This document shows, in pieces, positions 1 through 8,815 of a DNA stretch of 64,000 bases (positions within the stretch are counted from its first letter, which is position 1; each line of letters opens with the position of its first letter). The DNA is taken from contig JASWHV010000008.1 in NCBI GenBank assembly GCA_030760725.1, positions 34,816,720 through 34,880,719 on the forward strand, in the 5' to 3' direction. The DNA is from Neostapfia colusana (lineage: Eukaryota; Streptophyta; Magnoliopsida; Poales; Poaceae). The notes beneath the pieces are model-generated. The model was not told where the DNA came from, did no database searches, and worked only from the letters and a program-made list of their open reading frames with translations. The translations under genes and the position numbers were made by a program.

Positions 1-23
1 TTGCTAACGTCGCCTACCCGAGC

Positions 24-31
24 CTTTTATA
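24..31 (-). promoter_or_regulatory. TATA box of element A LTR
   Basis: TATAAAAG on the minus strand. It is flanked by the arms AGCCTT and AAGGCT, so it lies in the loop of an inverted repeat that recurs in all LTRs of this family (perfect 10-bp arms in element D). Confidence 0.6.
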
Positions 32-433
32 GTCCAAGGCTCGTGCGGCTTACAAGGGGGCCCGGGACCCGACAGGTGGTCTCGGGGAGATTGCCTGCCG
101 ACTATCGTATCTGCAGTTATGTCGGTAGTTTTCTTTGGCGAAGGCTTCTGGGTCTTCGTCTTGCCGCACTGCCCATGCCGCATGCTAGTCGTAGTGGTTG
201 ATGACGGCGGGTGCGGCAGGGGATGTATTGTCGCTGTGTTTATTGGCTGGCAGGTTCTGACAACGCGCGCCAGTCTGTGATGCGACTGGGTGCAACGGCA
301 CCTGACAGAGGCGTGCTCTGCGTCTCCGCATATTGGGAAGGCGCGGGCCTTGAATACCTTGTATGGGCAAGGTATGGGGCATCTTTGCGCCCGCTGCCTA
401 CCGCTCGGTGGCAGGCAGCGCTGTTCTGCTGGA

Positions 434-765
434 CACATGGCGGGCCCGGAGCCCTCCTCAGAGGAGAGGGAGGTCCGGCCCCGCAGGACACGTGGAGCCT
501 TCGGACCTCTCCCCGCGGAGGGGGAGGTCTGGCTTCTGTCGGCCACGTGGCGGGCCCGGAGCTCTCCTCTGAGGAGAGGGAGGTCCGGCCCCGCTGGACA
601 CGTGGCGCATTCGTACCTCTCCCACGCGGAGGGGGGAGGTCCGGATTCTACAGGCCACGTGGCGAGCCCGAAGCTCTCCTCTGAGGAGAGGGAGGTCCGG
701 CCCAGCTGGACACATGGCGCCTTCGGAGCTCTCCCTGCGGAGAAGGGCGAGATCCTCAGGCATTT
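434..765. repeat. 55-bp G-box minisatellite in the Tat LTR
   Basis: Six tandem units begin at 434, 489, 544, 599, 656 and 711, a period of 55 bp with one of 57. Each starts with CACGTGG or CACATGG (G-box/ABRE-type core), followed by a GGAGCTC segment and an inverted repeat CTCTCCTC-T-GAGGAGAG, then GAGGTCCGGC. In the sense of the element the array lies in U3, upstream of the TATA box. Equivalent arrays occur in every LTR of the family (about 23110-23410, 27580-27830, 33320-33650, 39390-39730, 45250-45550, 48870-49170, 51850-52150). Confidence 0.85.
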
Positions 766-806
766 TCCCTTGTGCGCGGGGGTACCCCATATCGCGGGTA
801 CCGACA

Positions 807-1300
807 GTGGCCCTCGGGCCCATCTCGAGGGAGATAGCAAGCCCGAGGTGGGACCTCCGTCTCTCCTGTCCCACGCACTTTCTCTAAGTCCCGCATTGAC
901 CGCTGCCGGAGCACAAACAGTCGGGGGATCGTGGGAGCGTGCGCCCACTTGATGGTTGCCTTTACTGCGGCGGTTCCCAAGGCTGCCACTCCTGTACGTC
1001 GCGGCGCTTTCTTCTGGAACCGCCGAAGCGCCTTGCTGGCTCGTCTTCTTGGGAGACTGACTCCTTGACCCACCACTTCAGCTGGGCGGCTTGGGTCCAC
1101 CTGTCATCGGCGCTCGGTCTCGGAGCCAATGCGGTCGCCGTGTGGTGTATTTGAAGGTTTTCGAATCACCTCGAATTGTTCCTGGAAAGTTTTAAAAGGG
1201 AATCTTATCCGCATCGCGGCTTCCCTTCGCATTTCCTAGTGCTCGCTCTTTCCTTGAACTCTTGCGCCTTGGCTTTCCTGTCCTTGAGCTCTCCCCCGCC
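807..1300 (-). other. 3' untranslated interior of element A, upstream flank of the antisense gene
   Basis: Directly inside the LTR, the minus strand reads a G-rich stretch (CCCGAGGGCCAC before TGTCGG), the likely polypurine tract; element D has GCCCGGGGGCCAC at the same place. On the plus strand this interval is the upstream region of the Transposase_28-like gene. It is well conserved with 23479-23969, 27895-28384 and 52219-52708, so a promoter for the antisense gene may lie here, but I see no convincing TATA box. Confidence 0.6.
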
Positions 1301-4111
1301 ATGGCCTCCAACTTGCTCCCGACGCGCCTCGTTCGTTCCGCCGAGCTTGGGCCAGTGCGCAGGCTGCTGGGCTGGCACACGGAGGAACAGAAACGCCGGC
1401 TCCGCCGGGGATCTCTCCCCCTGCTCCTGGAAAAGGGGGAGATGGTCTTCTTTACTGCCTATGCTCTGGCGGGGTTCGTCCTGCCAATTTCTTCCTTCTT
1501 TGTCACATTGCTGGAGACGTATGGGCTCCAGCTCCACCACCTCTCTCCCAACTCCTTCGCAATGGCCGCTGTCTTCGTCGACTTCTGCGAGATGTTTGTG
1601 GGGGTGCACGCTTCTGTGACGCTCTTTCGCTACTTCTTTGTGTTGCGGACGACTGGACGCGGCTCGAAGACCCAGATGGGGGTGTACTACTTCCAGCATC
1701 GCTGCAAGGACCCAAAGGTCTCTGGGTACCTTCTGCCTTTCAGCGCGTCAAGGTGGGAAAACTGGAGGGAGAGCTGGGTGGTAGTGCAGACCGACGAGCA
1801 CGATCGCCTACAGCTCCCGACCGCTGGCCCAACCACCGAGCGTCGCTTCCGGGAGGAGGTCCCAGAGTTGGAGCAGGAGTACGCCCCGGTCTTGGAGCGG
1901 ATCCGGTTCTTGGCCAACGAGGGGCTAACGTCCCTGATGGTGCTGATGGACTTCATGTCGTGCCGTATTGCGCCCTTGCAGCAGCGCAGTCGCCCAGCGT
2001 GGTACTACACTGGCGAGCAGCACTGTACCAGGCTGGAGAGGGGCCCCGGCTCTGATCCTTCTGACGAGGAGCTGTACGAGATGGTGGGCAAGGTGAGTGG
2101 TGACTTCATTCCCAGTGGCAACCCCGCCCTTCCATCCTCTGCCACCCCCCTCTTCTTGGAGCCACAGAGGAGGTCAGAGCTCCTGCGGAAGATGCTGAAC
2201 CTCGACAACATCGGGATCGCCGTCCGGCAGGTTGGGGATGCCTTCCGGGGTATCTCGATCCCAGGAACCGAGCGCTCCGTATCGGGGTGCGAGGCGTCTG
2301 TTGCTGCCCAATCCGTCCCAAGAGCCGACGGAACTCAAGCCGCCGACAAGGGGAAGCGGAAAGAGCCGGCCCCCGGGCATCCAGAGAAGAAATGCACCGG
2401 GTCTCCTCCGAGGGCACCGCCTGCGCCGAGTCAGGGAGCCGGAGCACCCTTGCACCCAGCTCCCGGGGGTGCTGGTCCATCGGGTGGTGACCCGAAGAGG
2501 CCCATGGTGTCCCACCCCAGCGGGTCTCTTCCCAGACAGCGGCAGTCTGAAGAACCCCAAGGCCTCATCATCCTTCCTCAAGCGGAGGGGCTTCTAGGAT
2601 GGATGCTGGTGGGGCGACGCCGGGGAGTGTGCCGGGGGTCCAGACGCCACGGCCCACGACCGTTCCAGCCGCAGGTCCTGGCGGTTCAACTACGGCCCAG
2701 AGGTCGGGGCTACAAGCCCGTTGGAGCGCTCATGTCGTCCAGTAAGTGTTGCTCCTTTTGGCTTGTAGGAGCAGCATTCTCGTCCCGTCTCTTAGCCTGA
2801 GAGCTTTCTTTCCTTGCAGGGACTGACCGGCTGCCGGGGGCGGGCCTCTTACCCGGCCATCTCCAACTGGTGGAGGCTCTGCGCCACAACATCTGGGAAC
2901 CGCGGTGGGTCCCATGGCCCTTAAGTCAGCGGGGGCTTCCTCTGTGCCGGCGAGTTCACCCTCCGCGGTGGCTGCATCCGCAGCTGTCCGCCCTCCTTCA
3001 CCAGCCCAGAAATCTGGTCCTGAGACTGGAAGGGCCGCTGTAGGTGCACCTGCTGGCCCCCTGGCTCCCTCAGGACAGCGTCCCGCTCCGGTTGCTAAGG
3101 CACCGGCACCTCCGCCGGTCTTAGACTCGACAGGGGGGGGCCAGGGGCGTGACTCCTGTCCCCTCTGTCCCGGAGCCCATGTGGGATTCCCTGGGGTGTG
3201 TCCAGACCAGCGCCCGACAGTTCCAGGCCGCCTTTGAGCGGGAGCGGGGGGCGCTGGCCGGAGAGAGGGAACGCCTTCTTAGCTAGCAGCAGCGGGCCCA
3301 GGAGGCTAGGGCGGATCTTGACTCGAGGCAGTCAAGACTTGAGGCCATGAGTGCTCTGCTTGACACTCAGAAGAAAGCCATCAGCCGCCTGGAGTCAGAG
3401 ACCCGGCGGCTTCGCGCTTCCTACCGCGAGGCCCTGGCCCATGTTGAAGCCAAAGCCGAGGCGCGTTCTGCCGCTGCGGAGGAGTTGCGGCTGCAGGTAG
3501 CTCGTCGAGAGTGCACCGTCGCCGATCGGGAACGTGCTGCAGCGGACGAAGAGGAGAAGATCACCGCACGGCTGAAGGCCAAAGAGGGCGAGCTGAGGGC
3601 TCGGACCAAGGAGCTGGAGCTCCGTGAGTCGGCTGCTGCCGCGAGGGAGGAGCAGTTCTCCCAGGAGCGCCAGGCGGCGTTGGATCGCGAGCTGGCGGCT
3701 TGCCAAGAGGTAGAGAAGCTCCAGTCTTCGCGGTCTACCGAGGCCCAGGCGGTCTGGGGTTTTATTGCCAAGGCGGGGTCCGCCTTGGCTCCTCTTGGTT
3801 TCAGCCCGGTGCGGATGGAGGCTCTGGCGCAGGAGATGTACGAAGCAATCCCAACACTTGAGTCCATCGGTGGCAAGCTGGGCCGGCTCGAAGTGGTGAT
3901 CGCCGACGAGCTTGAGGTGGAAGGACGGGACCTGGTGAAGGAGGTCGCTATGCACGTACTGGCGTGCTTCCGGAGCCAAGACCCTTCCTTCTCTCTGGAG
4001 CCAGTCCGTTTAGGACCCGTTGCCGAGTGGGAGGAAGCTGCCAGGGCCGAGGTCGAGGACGTGGCCGCCCTTGTGGCCTCTAGATTCCAACGGGAGTCCG
4101 GGGACTCTTAG
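1301..4111 (+). pseudogene. Transposase_28-like antisense gene of element A, broken
   Basis: Gene antisense to gag-pol. Exon 1 is 1301-2741 (start in CGCCATGG, a good plant initiation context), the intron is 2742-2819 (GTAAGT...TTGCAG, 78 nt) and exon 2 is 2820-4111. The N-terminal third matches the 'putative gypsy type transposon' family Transposase_28 (LQLHHLSPNS, CEMFVG and LFRYFF are visible). It is followed by a Pro/Ala-rich linker, a long Ala/Glu/Arg coiled coil (about 3240-3740) and a conserved tail that includes a LAPLGFSPV motif. Compared with the intact copy at 28385-31195, this one has a 1-nt loss near 2560, one extra base in a G run near 3133, and TAG for Trp at about 3283. The biochemical role is unknown; the family is known only from retrotransposons. 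Confidence 0.8.
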
Positions 4112-4394
4112 GCATCTGCCCCCGTGGCCACAAGGCCCTGCACCTCCTTTTTTATTTTTGTTGAGTCTGTAGTCCAGCTCATGGAGCCTTGTATGAACAG
4201 ACTCTTGTTTTCTTCTGTGTCTGCATGCTTTAGTCTTTTTCCTGGTTTTGCTTGGCCGAGTCCTTAGCTCCGCACGGTACTCGGAGGCCTTGACCAATAT
4301 CGAAGCTCTGCACAGACACCTTCCCTGGGTCCTTACTATATTAAGGGCCCCGGAGGTCTCCAGGACCCGCCTCATGAGAATGGGGGGGGTCTGG

Positions 4395-4625
4395 GCCTGC
4401 TAGCCACGTGGCAGGCCCGGAGCTCCCCTTTGAGGAGAGGGAGGTCCGGGCTTGCGGGGCACGTGGAGCCTTCGGACCTCTCCCCAGGGAGGGAGGAGGT
4501 CCGGCTTCTGTAGGCCACGTGGCGGGCCCGGAGCTGCCCCCAAGGAGAGGGAGGTCCGGCCCTGCTGGACACATGGGACCTTCGGGTCTCGCCCCTGCCA
4601 AAGTGGTGAGGTCTGGGTTCTTTGG
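4395..4625. repeat. G-box minisatellite, interior copy of element A
   Basis: Four units of 55-56 bp with CACGTGG or CACATGG starts near 4405, 4460, 4516 and 4571. The unit sequence is the same as in the LTR array, but it lies inside the element, just downstream of exon 2 of the antisense gene. Sister arrays occupy the same place in E (about 25965-26150) and C (about 31495-31680). Confidence 0.8.
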
Positions 4626-5299
4626 CCTTACCTTTGAGTTTCGGTCTTGCGCAATCCCGTAGCGGCCCCCTTGTTGGTGCGTTCCATTGGATGGATGTAC
4701 CTACCATACTCCTGCGGGGAGCTGAGGCCGAGAGGTTCTGCACACAAGTAAGGGAAACGTAATTTTCCTTGGGGGCTCCCCCTCCTCTATCTCATAGTCT
4801 TATTTGCCTTACGGTCTCCATCCACTTATACGGTGCTTGGGGACTACCGTGCGCGAAGTGCCGGGAGCTTGGGGTCCCCCTGGCTATCGGCAGGTACCTC
4901 CAACGCAACCGCCTTTGGAAGGGCAGCAAATGCCGACTAAAGGTGAGAATAAGAAGAGGGAGCTGAGCGCATGGTGAGCATGCGCCAGAAGTGCAGTCAT
5001 AAAAATTTAATACGTATATTAAATGAGCGCCAAGGAAGAGCAACATAGGACAGGTTTCTTTTCATATAAATTTCCATAGGAGGAAGGCAGGCTAAACATG
5101 GAGGCCACGACCCGGCCCATTAAGAAGGGAAGCAAGAATCTATGCGCTTGGGGTCAGAACCAGGCGAAGCTGAATGTAGTCCTGGACCGTCCCTTAAGGC
5201 TTAGCTGCTTCAAGCACTGTTCCTGGACTTTATGGAATCTATTACAAAAAGAAGAGTCTGTCCTATTGTTGCTCTAGGGGTAGAACTTACGGAGGTGTT
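4626..5299. other. Non-coding interior between the antisense gene and integrase
   Basis: No frame longer than shadows. Conserved with 31685-32390 in C, 26200-26856 in E and, in reverse, 38300-38770 in D. It contains an AT-rich stretch near 5000-5030 in an otherwise GC-rich element. It probably holds the converging 3' ends of the sense polyprotein and the antisense gene. Confidence 0.5.
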
Positions 5300-6517
5300 C
5301 TATGTTCCAAGGGTTCGGGAGCAGGTGCCCATCCTCGGTGGAAAGGCGTACGCACCCGGGACAGCACACTTTTGTGACTCGGAAGGGACCTTCCAACTAG
5401 GGGAGAGTTTGTGGGTTCCTTCGCGAGAAAGTATGCGCCACAGCACCAGGTCGCCTTCCTGCAGCTCCCGGGCACGTACAGACCTCTGTTGGTAGTGGCG
5501 GAGCGCTTGTCTGTACCGTGCGTTATGGAGTGCTGCATGCAATCGGACCTCGTCGACGAGGTCGATTTCTCCACGCCGGAGGTTGTCCTGCGCGGCTTCG
5601 TCGTAAGCCCGGACACGGTGAGACTTCATGGTGATCTCTGGGGGAAGCACGGCTTCGGCCCCATACATCATGAAGAAGGGTGTCTCTCTGGTGGCCCGGC
5701 TCTGGGATGTCCGGTTAGCTCATAGTGTGTTCGGAAGCTCATCCACCCAATTGGCACCATGTTTCCTCAGGATGGCATATGTGCGAGTCTTGAGGCCCCT
5801 AAGAATCTCGGCGTTGGCCCTCTCAACTTGCCCATTGCTCTTTGGGTGAGCAACAGAGGCATAGCACACCTGGATGCCGAGGTCTCCGCAGTAGTCTTGG
5901 AACGCTGCACTGGTCAATTGGGTCCCATTGTCGGTGATGATCCTGTTTGGGACCCCGAACCGGCAGACAATCGACTTGATGAACTTTACTGCGGATTGCT
6001 TGTTGATGGTGGTGACTGGTGTGGCTTCCGGCCACTTGGTGAACTTGTCGATGGCGAGATAGAGATACCGGAATCCCCCAACGGCTCTGGGGAATGGTCC
6101 CAGGATTTCCAGCCCCCATACGGCAAATGGCCATGAGGGTGGGATCATCTGTACCGTCTGAGCCGGTGTATGGATCTGCTTGGCGTGGAACTGGCACGCC
6201 TTGCAGCTCTCGACCAGCTTGACGGCATCCTGGAGTGCTGTCGGCCAGTAGAAGTAATGCCGGAAGGCTTTACCGACAAGCGTGCGTGAGGAAGAGTGAC
6301 TCCCACATTCGCCTCCATGGATCTCAGCGAGCAAGTCGCAGCCTTCCACCTGGGTTATGCACCGCAATAGGACGTGGTTGGCACCACGTCGGTAGAGATA
6401 CCCTTCTACCAACGCGTATCTCTTAGCCATGCGCACGATCTGTTCAGCGGATACACATTCATCAGGGAGGATATTGTCTTTCAAGTAGTCCCGGATCTCC
6501 GTGATCCATGCATCAGG
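5300..6517 (-). pseudogene. Integrase region of element A pol
   Basis: Minus-strand frame. A zinc-binding H2C2 domain (HGGECGSH...CKACQ, about 6180-6330) is followed by the rve catalytic core. The acidic residues are visible in LEILGPFPR (the canonical first Asp reads Glu here), ITDNGTQLTS, and NGQVERAN. The C-terminal part includes MMYGAEAVLPPE and the GDLVLWR motif. An in-frame TGA at 5720-5722 replaces a Trp codon and a TGA at 6518-6520 replaces an Arg codon, separating this segment from RNase H. Otherwise the frame is continuous. Order RT, RNase H, integrase is that of Ty3/gypsy. Confidence 0.88.
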
Positions 6518-7264
6518 TCAGACTTGAGCGTCTGGATCTTGAGCGCTGGGTTGCACGGAGTCCCCAGTGACGCTTATGATCCTTGGCGGCGTCCATGGCT
6601 GCAGGGCCGCCGGGACCGCCAGCTTCAAGGAGCTGGTCCAGCCCCCTTCGCCCGGCTCGGTGGGCCGGGCTGTGGGCCGCAGCAACGTCCTCTCGAAGAC
6701 TCCTTCGGGCACAAGGGCTCCGGTGGAGGCCTTCGTTGAGAGGTTGTCAGCTGCGGCATTGCCAGCGCGCGATACGTGGCGCAGGTCCAAGGCGAGGAAG
6801 TCTTTCTCCAACATCTGCACATGGAGCAGATAAGCAGCTAGCTGTGGGTCATTGCAGGAGCATTCACCCTTAACTTGCTTGATAACTTGCTGGGAGTCGC
6901 CCTGTGCCAACAACTGGTGAGCGCCTAGAGACAGGGCTGTCTTTAGGCCAAAGATGAGTGCTTCATACTCTGCCATGTTGTTGGTTCCCTTGAAATTGAG
7001 ACGCACCATATACCCAAACTGCTCCCCCGATGGCATGAGAAGCAGTACGCCAGCACCGGCCCCCTGCTTTCGCGAGGAGCCGTCGAAGAAGAGCGTCCAG
7101 TAAGGCCCGGTGAGGGCCGGAGCTCGGGGCCCTGGTTCACCGTCTTCATGGCCCCCTGGGTCAGCCTTCGTTGGCGTCCACTCAGCCACGAAGTCAGCCA
7201 GTGCTTGGCTCTTGACTGCGTGACGAGGAAGGAAGTCCAGCTCAAACTCCGCCAGCTCCGCTGC
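6518..7264 (-). pseudogene. RNase H region of element A pol
   Basis: Carries the motifs LFFDGSSRKQGAGAG, NMAEYEALI and the late Asp in AGNAAADNLS of the plant 'archaeal-type' RNase H (RVT_3) found as an extra RNase H in Tat-lineage elements. The frame is open from 7189 to 6521 and continues upstream in phase to the TAG at 7265-7267, which replaces a Trp codon. The presence of this second RNase H is a main reason for the Tat assignment. Confidence 0.85.
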
Positions 7265-8443
7265 CTATTTGGCGACATTGCCAGTCGCGTGGGGGCTGTG
7301 GAGGACAGCCTTCAGCGGATAGGAGGTGACCACCGAGACCCGATGGGCTTGGAAGTAGTGGCGGAGCTTCCTGGACGCCACGAGCACTGCATACAACAGC
7401 TTATGGACCTCCAGGTACCTTGTTGTGGCGTCATGGAGGAACTCGCTGATGTAGTAGACAGACCTCTGGATGGTCCGGACCCTCCCTCCCAGGTCAGAGA
7501 TATCTTCATCCATGGGTTCAGGCCTGCGGGAGGTGGGTCGGCCCAGGGAGGCTGCCGGGATCTGATACTCGAAGGCTCCCGAGCCGTCTTGGACCTCCGG
7601 GAGGTCCCGCTGATTTCCCGGGAGCTCTGGGAGGTCCCGTTGGACATTAGGGAGGTTTCGTTGGACCACCGGGGGGGGTCCCGTTGCACCTCCGGGAGGT
7701 CCTGCTGGTCCTCCGGGAGGTTGTTTTGGGGGTCCGGGGGTCCATTTTGGACCTCCGGGGGGTTGCCTCGGACACCCGGGGTCGTCTTGGACCTCCGGCG
7801 TTTCCTGGCGCCTGTCTCCCGCTACCGGAGCAGGCTGTGGCGATGAGGGGTCCGGCCGCTCTGCGACGAGGACCATACTCACCACTTCAGCCGTCGCCGC
7901 GATGTAGAGCAACAGATGCTCTTCGGGCTCGGGGGCTACCATTACGGTTAGGGTCGTCAGGAGTTGCTTCAGCTCCTGGAAAGCTTCTTCTGCTTCGTCG
8001 GTCCAAGCAAATGGGCCGGATTTGCGCAGGAGCTTAAAGAAGGGGAGCGCTCGCTCTGCTAACCTCGGTATAAACCGACTCAGTGCGGCTAGGCATCCCG
8101 TGAGTTTCTGGACTTCTTTGATGCGGGCGGGGGGCCGCATCAAGTCGATGGCTTTGATCTTCTCTGGGTTAGCCTCAATTCCTCGGTGTGAGACCAGGAA
8201 TCCTATGAGTTTTCCAGAGGATACACCGAACACACACTTGTCGGGGTTCAGCTTGGTACGCGTAGAGCGCAGTTTATCAAAGACTAAGGCCAGGTTATCT
8301 AGTAGGGATGAACTCAGCCTGACCTTAACAACGATGTCATCGACATACACCTCAACTAAGTCTCTTATCAGCTCCCCGAAGGTTTTGTGCATTGCACGTA
8401 CGAAGGTAGGGAGAGCGTTCTTTAGGCCATAAGGCATAGAGAC
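7265..8443 (-). pseudogene. Reverse transcriptase C-terminal part and connection, element A
   Basis: Open on the minus strand from the E insertion point. The catalytic box VYVDDIVVK is intact near 8340, followed by the thumb and the first RNase H/connection (IEANPEKIKA, FIPRLAERALPF, EEHLLLYIAAT). Between the AERP segment and SVYYISEFLHD about 130 residues of Pro/Gly-rich linker are inserted (repeat at 7560-7830). The N-terminal part of this RT lies 40 kb away at 49242-49700 because element E split the frame. Confidence 0.88.
7560..7830. repeat. Short tandem repeat coding for a Pro/Gly-rich linker
   Basis: About twelve degenerate units of 18-27 bp built on GACCTCCGGGAGGTC, itself nearly palindromic. 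On the minus strand they stay open and read collagen-like GGP/GPPGG and RDLPEL steps. The same linker is present in C (about 40790-41000), so it belongs to the family and is not specific to A. Confidence 0.75.
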
Positions 8444-8815
8444 TGTCGAAGTGTTCGGTCGACACTTCCCCCGGGCCTGCACTGGGCAGCCCGCGGAGGT
8501 TCTTTTTTCGGTGGGGCTAGTCCCTTGCGGAGAGCTTGCGCGGATGGACGAGTTAGTAAGAGCTTGACACAGTGAGTTTTACGTGGTTCAGGCCGCCGGA
8601 GCGTAAAACCCTACGTCCACGGCGAGCTATGGAGCTCGCTGTATTGCTTGCTGCTCAGGGCCGGAGTCCTGAGCTTGGGGGTGAGTTACAGCTTGGGAGT
8701 GAATGGCTAGCGTATGAGTTGCAGAGTGCCAACCCAGGGTGCTAATGGCTAGAGTGCGAACCCCTGCTATCGTCGCCTACCCGAGCCTTTTATAGTCCAA
8801 GACTCGGGTGGCTTA
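8444..8815 (-). repeat. E 3' LTR, outer part
   Basis: Starts TGTCGAAGTG (the complement of the LTR end) right after GAGAC and stops at GCTTA, where B inserted. It aligns to 48113-48484 with seven substitutions, mostly C-to-T or G-to-A. A TATAAAAG box lies on the minus strand near 8787-8794. Confidence 0.9.

Larger units (their letters stand above)
1..806 (-). repeat. 3' LTR of element A, partial
   Basis: The terminus GGTACCGACA at 797-806 is the plus-strand reading of the LTR start TGTCGGTACC. Compared with complete relatives at 48113-49236 and 51122-52218, roughly the first 310 bp are missing because the window begins inside the LTR. It holds the TATA box (24-31) and, upstream of it in the sense of the element, a six-unit G-box minisatellite. 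Confidence 0.9.

Noticed and set aside
434..765. Regular 55-bp spacing, considered as a CRISPR-like array
   Set aside because: Whole units repeat with no unique spacers, and the context is a plant retrotransposon LTR.
4..948. Long frame of 314 codons on the minus strand over the LTR of A, and similar frames at 22897-23541, 45038-45676, 48656-49189 and 51691-52299
   Set aside because: They run through the G-box minisatellite and LTR; the translation is low-complexity repeat (RGRSGPAG-like), frame and ends change between copies, and other frames over the same DNA are equally open because of GC content.
1301..4111. Host gene with an N-terminal domain and coiled coil
   Set aside because: The same gene occurs at the same place between integrase and 3' LTR in A, C and E, always antisense to pol, so it belongs to the element.
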